Source: GCA-2731375 sp046582635 (GTDB lineage: Bacteria; Pseudomonadota; Alphaproteobacteria; GCA-2731375). From it: 59,973 nucleotides of DNA. The number at the start of each line of letters is the position of its first letter. Within the stretch, counting starts at the first letter, position 1. The stretch is from positions 1 to 59,973 of the forward strand of contig JAYGEA010000128.1 in NCBI GenBank assembly GCA_046582635.1, given 5' to 3'. The notes under the pieces are model-generated. The model was not told where the DNA came from, did no database searches, and saw only the letters and a program-made list of their open reading frames with translations. This document shows, in pieces, positions 54,485-59,973 of this stretch. The position numbers and the translations under genes were made by a program.

Positions 54485-55468
54485 ATGGATCCAATTTATC
54501 GTGCGCCCCTAACCGCCGAAGAGGTCAAGGCCAAGGCAAAGTCCTTTGGCGCCGATATCGCCGGTATCGCGGACGGCAAGGTCATGGATGAATTCCCCCC
54601 CGACCCCGACAATTCGCGCCGGCCGTCCGATGTTACCGAATATGACGGCGGCCGCGCCATTGTCTTGGGCAAGCGCCTGCTGTCGGGCCCGACCCGGTTG
54701 CCCCGCTGGGACGAGCGGCACAAATATTATAACGACGAGTTGACCCTGACCATGCTGGAGGAAGCGGCGCTGGAACTGGTGCTGTGGCTGGAAAGCCAGG
54801 GCTACCCCGCCCTGATCATCCCGCCCACCCATGTGGACCCCTGGCTCTATTTCGGCAAGCCGGCGCAGCATCTCGCCCCCTTGCTCTCGGCTTCCCACGC
54901 GGCTGTGGAGGCGGGCCTGGGCACCCTGGGCCTGAACGGCCAGCTCCTCACGCCGCAGTTCGGGCCGCGCCTGATGGTAACGATTGTGCTCTGTTCCCTG
55001 GATGTGGCGCCCGATCAGCGCATGACCGAACCGCTGTGCCACGGCCCCGAATGCGGGCGCTGTCTGTCGGCCTGCCCGGGCGATGTGATCGGCCATTGGG
55101 ATCGGGATTGGCAGGGCTGTGACCGCTATCGCTCTCCCCACGGCTTTAAGGCGGTTTCGGATTTCCTGACAAAGGTCTTGCAGGCTCCCGACAGTGATGC
55201 CCAGATGAAACTGGTGCGCTCGGAGGAAAGCTTCAACATCTGGCAAAGCACCCTGCGCGGTGCCGGCGTTGTCACCGGTTGCCGCCGCTGCCAGGACGTC
55301 TGTCCCGTGGGCGCCGATTATGCCGCCATGGTGGAAGATGCCCTGCACGAAATTGCCGAGGACACCCCCGAAAAACAGGCCCGGCTGGCGAAGATGGTGA
55401 AGGCCGAAAGTGACGGCAAGATGCCGGAATCATTCATCCGCGAGCGGCGCTGGATTGGCGAAGACTGA
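54485..55468 (+). CDS. QueG/reductive-dehalogenase-like 4Fe-4S protein 2
   Basis: 327 aa paralogue of the preceding protein: VKAKAKSFGADIAGIADGKV and FPPDPDNSRRPSDV correspond to its N terminus, and the clusters are CHGPECGRCLSACP and CRRCQDVCPVGADY. It starts one base after the previous stop. The two may form a heterodimer. The middle part (ASHAAVEAGLGTLGLNGQLLT) matches the region that in QueG contacts the cofactor. Last gene of the operon. Confidence 0.8.
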   Translation: MDPIYRAPLTAEEVKAKAKSFGADIAGIADGKVMDEFPPDPDNSRRPSDVTEYDGGRAIVLGKRLLSGPTRLPRWDERHKYYNDELTLTMLEEAALELVLWLESQGYPALIIPPTHVDPWLYFGKPAQHLAPLLSASHAAVEAGLGTLGLNGQLLTPQFGPRLMVTIVLCSLDVAPDQRMTEPLCHGPECGRCLSACPGDVIGHWDRDWQGCDRYRSPHGFKAVSDFLTKVLQAPDSDAQMKLVRSEESFNIWQSTLRGAGVVTGCRRCQDVCPVGADYAAMVEDALHEIAEDTPEKQARLAKMVKAESDGKMPESFIRERRWIGED

Positions 55469-55483
55469 TATTGTCGGTCAAGG

Positions 55484-55891
55484 TCAGTTTGGAATGATCA
55501 GATCCAGGGTTGGAAAAAAGCCTTTATATCGGCCCACATCCCGCGTGAGCAGACGATAGTCAGAGACCGCGGCATGGGCCCCAATGTAGAAGTACGGCAT
55601 CGGAGAGGTCCGTGAACCACCGCGCTGGCGATAGGCTAGAAAGCATTTACCGGCCAGGAACGCAGCCTCGTAGGGCAGGTTGTCGCGGCGGTGCATGGAT
55701 GTTGGCAGCGCATATTCCAAATCCTCGATGTTGCGGTAGCCAACCGAAACTTCGGCGTAAACAAGTGGATTAATCACGAGGATCGCACTGTTTGCGGCTT
55801 CGGCTAGTGCGTTGGCCGACCAGTTTTGCCATGTCTTGTCATTGCCCGCGACATCCAGAATGACGTTGCTATCAACGAGAACCGGTCTCAT
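55484..55891 (-). CDS. PIN-domain toxin (VapC-like)
   Basis: 135 aa PIN-fold ribonuclease. The acidic site is Asp8 in VLVDSNVILDVAG, Glu in VYAEVSVGY, and Asp in SDYRLLTRDVGRY. It would cleave RNA when the antitoxin is lost. It overlaps the antitoxin gene by 4 nt (ATGA), the usual order antitoxin-toxin. It is convergent with the iron-sulfur operon, 15 bp away. Confidence 0.87.
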   Translation of the reverse strand: MRPVLVDSNVILDVAGNDKTWQNWSANALAEAANSAILVINPLVYAEVSVGYRNIEDLEYALPTSMHRRDNLPYEAAFLAGKCFLAYRQRGGSRTSPMPYFYIGAHAAVSDYRLLTRDVGRYKGFFPTLDLIIPN

Positions 55892-56121
55892 GAATCGCGC
55901 GTCAATGCCATGATTTCGTCGGTGGTCATGGAAATATCGCTCGTCCCCCGTAGTCGCCGAATGATCTCGGCGCCCCGGCCGGTGCCATCCTTGGACGGAA
56001 CTGGGATGATGCGAACCGCGCTGCCATCATACTCGAATTCAACCTCGGTATTCGGTAATAGACCCGCGCTTTCCCGTATTCGGGCGGGAATGGTCACCTG
56101 CCCCTTCGATGTAATCCGCAT
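55888..56121 (-). CDS. AbrB-type antitoxin (VapB-like)
   Basis: 77 aa with the SpoVT/AbrB swapped-hairpin motif MRITSKGQVTIPARIRESAGL and a C-terminal tail (TSDISMTTDEIMALTRDS) that would bind the toxin. ATG 56121 has AGGA 8 nt upstream; the ATG at 56130 sits directly on that site. As in other VapBC pairs it should repress its own promoter. Confidence 0.86.
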   Translation of the reverse strand: MRITSKGQVTIPARIRESAGLLPNTEVEFEYDGSAVRIIPVPSKDGTGRGAEIIRRLRGTSDISMTTDEIMALTRDS

Positions 56122-56136
56122 GCCAATCATCCTAAA

Positions 56137-56164
56137 TTCCTACTTGGAAAAGTAAGAGTAGGAA
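56137..56164. promoter_or_regulatory. Inverted repeats upstream of the antitoxin gene
   Basis: TTCCTAC (56137-56143) and GTAGGAA (56158-56164) are inverted, and inside them TACTT (56141-56145) is repeated inverted as AAGTA (56150-56154). The pair lies 16-43 nt before the antitoxin start, where an autoregulatory VapBC operator is expected. Confidence 0.45.
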
Positions 56165-56385
56165 ATATTGCCCAAATTGGCAGCAGCTTGCGATCTCCTT
56201 CGTGGCGGCTGGATCAAAATGTCTTGCATTTCGGCCTTGAGAGCCCTACCAAAGCGGCGTAACCGGCTGCATCGATATGGTTCTTCCATAAATATTCGGC
56301 CCAGATCATTCGTAGAGGCGTCTTCTCTAATTCTTGGGTGCGGCGCTGAAATTTCGTATTCAGCGCTTAATGGACGGACGGCATA

Positions 56386-57420
56386 TTGAACAAGTCTGAG
56401 TTTGACGCGGAACGTACAACTGGGCTGACCACAACACGTGAATGGTTGCGGTTGCTGGCGCCGTACCGCGAACCAAATCATATCCGCAGTTTTGGCGAGC
56501 TGTTCCTGACCGGTGCCATATTTGTGGCGTTGTGGGTGGCCGCGTGGTTGGCATTTTCCATCAGTTATTGGTTGACCCTGGCGATCTCGGTCTTGGCGGC
56601 GGGCACGTTGGTTCGTCTGTTCATGATCCAGCATGATTGCGGCCATGGCGCCTTTTTCCGGCGCCGGGCCATAAATGATTGGGTGGGCCGGCTGCTCGGC
56701 GTTTTGACCATGACGCCGTACAAGGTCTGGCGGCACAGCCATTCAACCCATCATGCGACGTCGTCCAATCTGTGCAAGCGGGGCATCGGAGATATTTCTA
56801 CCCTGACGGTGCGGGAATATCAGGTCCTGTCAGGCCCCCGGCGCCTGGCTTACCGGCTATATCGCAGTCCGTTGGTTATTTTCGGCATTGGGCCGGCCTT
56901 TCAATTCCTGCTGCGCAATCGACTGCCCCAAGGGATCCGCCGTGAAGCCTTGACCAACTGGGTCTCCGCCATGGGGACCAATCTGACGATATTTATTGTC
57001 GCCGGCGTGATGATTTACGCCGTTGGCGCCGGCCCTTTCCTGCTGGTTCATTTGCCGATCATCCTGCTGGCCTCTTCTATCGGGGTTTGGCTGTTCTACG
57101 TCCAGCACCAATTCGAAGATACCTACTGGAGCGAGAACCAGGCCTGGAGCTTGCAGGACGCAGCCTTTCAGGGCAGTTCCCACTATGCCCTGCCCCAGCC
57201 GTTGCGCTGGTTCACCGCCAACATCGGCGTCCACCATGTCCACCACCTGCAAAGCCGCATTCCTTACTATCGCCTGCCCCAGGTCCTGCGGGATTTCCCC
57301 GAATTGGCCGAAGTCCGCCGCATGAACCTCAGGCAAAGTTTTGCCTGTGTCCGCCTGCGCCTGTGGGACGAGGGCCGCTCCAAGCTGGTCACCTTCGCCA
57401 AGGCGCGCAAGCAGGATTGA
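56386..57420 (+). CDS. Membrane fatty acid desaturase
   Basis: 344 aa. The three histidine boxes are HDCGHGAFF (from residue 83), HSHSTHH (117-123) and HHVHH (283-287). Hydrophobic segments such as LFLTGAIFVALWVAAWLAF and the stretch near residues 210-250 form the membrane hairpins. It would introduce a double bond in membrane acyl chains, using a ferredoxin-type donor. The start is TTG 56386, the only initiation codon before the first His box region that keeps the N-terminal helix. It stands alone between the toxin-antitoxin pair and the caspase gene. Confidence 0.88.
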   Translation: MNKSEFDAERTTGLTTTREWLRLLAPYREPNHIRSFGELFLTGAIFVALWVAAWLAFSISYWLTLAISVLAAGTLVRLFMIQHDCGHGAFFRRRAINDWVGRLLGVLTMTPYKVWRHSHSTHHATSSNLCKRGIGDISTLTVREYQVLSGPRRLAYRLYRSPLVIFGIGPAFQFLLRNRLPQGIRREALTNWVSAMGTNLTIFIVAGVMIYAVGAGPFLLVHLPIILLASSIGVWLFYVQHQFEDTYWSENQAWSLQDAAFQGSSHYALPQPLRWFTANIGVHHVHHLQSRIPYYRLPQVLRDFPELAEVRRMNLRQSFACVRLRLWDEGRSKLVTFAKARKQD

Positions 57421-57428
57421 ACGCGAAG

Positions 57429-59636
57429 CTATTTTGTAAGCGACCGGGCGACCCGGAAACCGGTGAAGTAGTCGCGAACATTATGCTTGGTCCAAAGTCG
57501 ATAGGCCGAGCGCAAATGCGAAACTCCACTCATCGCAGAGCCGCCGCGAACGGCATGTCGATAGCATTCGCCCCAGGTTTTGGCCGCACCGTCCTGCGGC
57601 GCGTCATAGTAATCCTTTTTCTTGCAATCCCGCACCCATTCCAAGGCGTTGCCGTGAAGATCGTGGAGGCCGAAAGCATTCGCCTTATACCGGCCAACCG
57701 GCGCGGTTCGCATGCCATAGCCGTCATCGCAATATTTGTACCGCCCGTCGATGTCAGTATTTATGTCGGCGCCATTCATGTGATCGCAGAGGGCACCAGG
57801 ATCGTCGCCAAAGCTGTATATAGTCCGGCTGCCCGCGCGGGCGACGTATTCCCATTCGGCCTCGGATAACAGCCGATAGCCGCCGCCGGATATTTCATTC
57901 AGCCATTTGATATAGGCTTGCGCGTCTTTCCAGCTGACACAGACGGCGGGATCATTATCCGTCTGGTTATATCCGGGGTCGCGCCAGCTCCGGCTGTGGT
58001 CCAATTCAATTTTTTCACCATTGAAGAATTGGCAGCCATCCGTGAAGTTCTTACCTGTCGATTGCACAAACCGGGCAAACTGTTGGCGTGTAATTTCAAA
58101 CTTACCCACCGCAAGTGGGTAATCGATTTCAACCTTATGCACGGGCCTTTCCTGCTTCTTGCCTTTGCCGCTTAAATCGCCCATGAAAAACCTGCCCGGT
58201 GGGATCACCACCAGTTCCGGGCAGTCCGGGCAATCCTTGAACGTCTCGCCGGGCCGATGGTCGCGCCGACGATTGGGATAGGTGCCCACCGCTGGTTTCG
58301 CCCTGCTGGGCGCCGTAATTCTGGGCGGAATAAGGGCCGCCGTGCGGGCGGACAGGGCGGCATGTAATTTTTTGGCGCGGGCGGCAAAACGGCCCGATGG
58401 ATGCGCCTGTAGAAACGATGCCAGGACCGAAGGCACGTCACTATCCCTGACCGTTTTCCAAAAGTTTAATTCATCGCCGTCAATCGGCGCCAACAGGGTG
58501 GCGAAAACATAGCCGGTCCCGCCCCCTGGCTGTTCGATCCGCAACCACCTGCCGCCGGCGGCTTCCCCCGTTACCGTCACGCCGGTATCCTTGGCGATGC
58601 GGCCTTGCTTTGCCGATGATGTGGTGGGTCGGGACCGCACGTTGGCGTTTTTCAGGGCCACGTAGCTGGCGTAAATTTCCTTGATACTTTGGTCCGGCGG
58701 TTGCAGGGATGCCGTCTGTGTCGGTTTAAATTCTTCGATCTTGATACGGGCCAGGGGGGCGAAGGGGCCGTTGGGATATTGGTTCAGATAGGCCTGAAAA
58801 ACGGCATGATTGCCGCTGTCCTTGATGGATTCCCAAAACATCAATTCAGCGGAATTGCTTTCGGGCTTGCTCTGTGATGTCGCGGGCGCGGGTGCTGCCA
58901 TTTTGCCGATGGCGGTCTCGTTGAATATAAAATCCCCCTTGATGGAGGACGTGATCCACGGGTCCTGCTTGCCGTTGGTGGCGGCCGATACCCGCCGGGC
59001 GGTTTCCTTGAAGACATCCTCCAGCTTCAGGCCGGGCCGGTCCAGCACCGCCAGCAACGCGCCCGTGAAGACCCCGTGCCCGCCCTTGGGGCCGTCCTGG
59101 GCGGTCTGTCCCAGGGCAGCGGAATAAACCATGGCCATGCCCCCGATGCCGGCGGGTGCGGCGGTAACGGTCAGGCCGCGGGAGGCGGAGCGGCTGCGTT
59201 TCGGCAGGGGATTGTCCCGGCAGGCATCCATGATGACGATATTGAGGCAGCTGCCCGCCCGTTTCATGGCGTGGAGGAAAGTATCCGCCCGGATGGCTTC
59301 AAAATCCAAATCATCCTCCACCTCGATCTCGGCGTTCGCGGGAATGATATAGTTCGCGCCACGGGCCTTAATGCCTTGGCCGGCATAGAACGCCAGGCCC
59401 ACGTCCGCCCGTTCCAGTTTGCCCTCGAATTCGGCGATGGCACGGCCGATCTGGCGGCGGCTGGCGTCCAGTTTGACGATCACCTCGAAGCCGAGGCTGC
59501 TCAACTTTTTGGCCATGCCGCGGGCATCGGTGGTGGCGTTGTTCAGACTGGGCAGGGTGGCGTAGGTATCAATGCCGATCACCAGAGCGACCCGCCGCGC
59601 CGCCGCCGCATCAAAGACGGTCAGTAAGAACAGCAA
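57429..59636 (-). CDS. Caspase-like, SH3b and SUMF1 domain protein with altered His
   Basis: 735 aa from TTG 59636. Residues 14-250 are a peptidase C14 (caspase-like) domain with IVIMDACRDNP holding Cys139, but the His box that normally reads AGHG is AGQG (Gln87). A linker and an SH3b-like domain (NANVRSRPTTSSAKQG ... GYVFATLL) follow near 320-390. The last 270 residues are a formylglycine-generating-enzyme/SUMF1 domain (PELVVIPPGRFFMGD; GKFEITRQQFARFV; LLSEAEWEYVARAG; GLHDLHGNALEWV). The hydrophobic stretch LLFLLTVFDAAAA looks like part of a signal peptide; its beginning (RLTIIT) is in frame but without a normal start, while ATG 59660 is in another frame, so the N terminus may be frameshifted. 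Confidence 0.82.
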   Translation of the reverse strand: MLFLLTVFDAAAARRVALVIGIDTYATLPSLNNATTDARGMAKKLSSLGFEVIVKLDASRRQIGRAIAEFEGKLERADVGLAFYAGQGIKARGANYIIPANAEIEVEDDLDFEAIRADTFLHAMKRAGSCLNIVIMDACRDNPLPKRSRSASRGLTVTAAPAGIGGMAMVYSAALGQTAQDGPKGGHGVFTGALLAVLDRPGLKLEDVFKETARRVSAATNGKQDPWITSSIKGDFIFNETAIGKMAAPAPATSQSKPESNSAELMFWESIKDSGNHAVFQAYLNQYPNGPFAPLARIKIEEFKPTQTASLQPPDQSIKEIYASYVALKNANVRSRPTTSSAKQGRIAKDTGVTVTGEAAGGRWLRIEQPGGGTGYVFATLLAPIDGDELNFWKTVRDSDVPSVLASFLQAHPSGRFAARAKKLHAALSARTAALIPPRITAPSRAKPAVGTYPNRRRDHRPGETFKDCPDCPELVVIPPGRFFMGDLSGKGKKQERPVHKVEIDYPLAVGKFEITRQQFARFVQSTGKNFTDGCQFFNGEKIELDHSRSWRDPGYNQTDNDPAVCVSWKDAQAYIKWLNEISGGGYRLLSEAEWEYVARAGSRTIYSFGDDPGALCDHMNGADINTDIDGRYKYCDDGYGMRTAPVGRYKANAFGLHDLHGNALEWVRDCKKKDYYDAPQDGAAKTWGECYRHAVRGGSAMSGVSHLRSAYRLWTKHNVRDYFTGFRVARSLTK

Positions 59637-59661
59637 GGTGATGATCGTAAGCCGGAATGTC

Positions 59662-59973
59662 TCATCGTTCGCTCACCGTGATCACGAAAGAGGCTTCCGA
59701 TACCACGGCATCGGGCAGTTTTTGAAAGGTGGGCGATGGTTTCAAGGCCATGCCGGGGGGCAGGGGGGCCGGGGAGTTACCCGAACGTTTCATGCCGGCC
59801 AGAATGCCGTTAGCGGGGATGCCGTCCAGGGCCAGGTCGGATTCTTCCTCGATCCGGGCATTGGCCGGGATCAGGTAGTTCTCGCCTTACGATTGGATAC
59901 CGTGGCCGGCATTGAACACCAGCCCCACGTCGGCCTCGCGCAATTGTCTCTCGAACGCCGCGATGGCCCGGTA
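59662..59973 (-). pseudogene. Decayed caspase-like gene, C-terminal part
   Basis: Entering from the right edge, the frame reads RAIAAFERQLREADVGLVFNAGHGIQS, so the His box is intact, but TAA follows at once. The same frame then continues ENYLIPANARIEEESDL and GILAGMKRSGN, which aligns with the complete caspase gene downstream, and jumps to an unrelated proline-rich tail ending at 59662. The segment with the catalytic Cys is deleted. It is a broken tandem duplicate of the neighbouring gene. It extends beyond the window. Confidence 0.75.

Overview
The window reads as chromosome of a GC-rich alphaproteobacterium, most likely of the Rhodospirillales type. The grounds are strong GC preference at third codon positions, mixed ATG/GTG/TTG starts with AGGAG-type ribosome sites, and a gene repertoire dominated by molybdenum hydroxylases, hydantoinase A/B, LLM-class flavoenzymes, M81 peptidase, SDRs, a MaeB-type malic enzyme and caspase/SUMF1 proteins. 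No tRNA, rRNA or CRISPR was seen. No dedicated transcription factor is encoded apart from an AbrB-type antitoxin, although at least one clear operator-like palindrome is present.

Bases 1-218 are the 3' end of an IS30-family transposase. It abuts an 11-gene plus-strand operon (243-12547). The first five genes match hmfABCDE of 2-furoate degradation in order and family: Mo subunit fused to a CoxG domain, FAD subunit, 2Fe-2S subunit, CoA ligase, 2-oxoglutaroyl-CoA hydrolase-like crotonase. A second complete Mo-hydroxylase (FAD, 2Fe-2S, Mo) follows, then an SDR lacking its catalytic Tyr/Lys, a RidA-like protein lacking the key Arg, and a UlaG-like metallo-beta-lactamase-fold protein that could be the lactone hydrolase of the route.

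Bases 12548-17847 are an accessory stretch poor in intact genes. It holds a small inverted-repeat element, a fossil peptide-transporter ATPase, an alcohol dehydrogenase, a tandem pair of related genes (an HEIGH metallopeptidase and a broken relative) with duplicated terminators, a possible small RNA, and about 1 kb of degenerate tandem repeat with a period near 55 bp and a CCGAAG core (CUUCGG in minus-strand RNA), ending in a three-way-junction hairpin plus U-tract.

Bases 17848-32751 hold catabolic operons for amides, hydantoins and small acids: a minus-strand set (LLM, isochorismatase-like hydrolase, M81 peptidase, iron alcohol dehydrogenase), a plus-strand LLM and Ldh2 dehydrogenase, a minus-strand D-carbamoylase/HyuA/HyuB/TPR operon with a frameshifted TPR gene, and an LLM/MaoC pair. 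Bases 33208-34707 encode a FecR-domain protein whose lysine-rich C-terminal half is cut off by an in-frame amber codon. Bases 34851-46740 carry two sulfotransferases, three Fe(II)/2-oxoglutarate-type oxygenases, two medium-chain dehydrogenase/crotonase genes, malic enzyme, an LLM enzyme and an amidohydrolase.

Bases 46826-55468 form a tight eight-gene operon: OYE-type reductase without its Fe-S cysteines, two SDRs, M24 hydrolase, PEP-mutase-family lyase, CmcJ/NvfI-like enzyme and two tandem QueG-like iron-sulfur proteins. I do not recognise this pathway. The right end has a VapBC pair, a fatty acid desaturase, and a caspase/SH3/SUMF1 protein whose catalytic His is Gln, next to a decayed caspase sibling that keeps the His.

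Three copies of an 85-97 bp inverted-repeat element (12556, 23584, 42954) lie between genes. Several short tandem duplications of 15-16 bp sit at gene boundaries.
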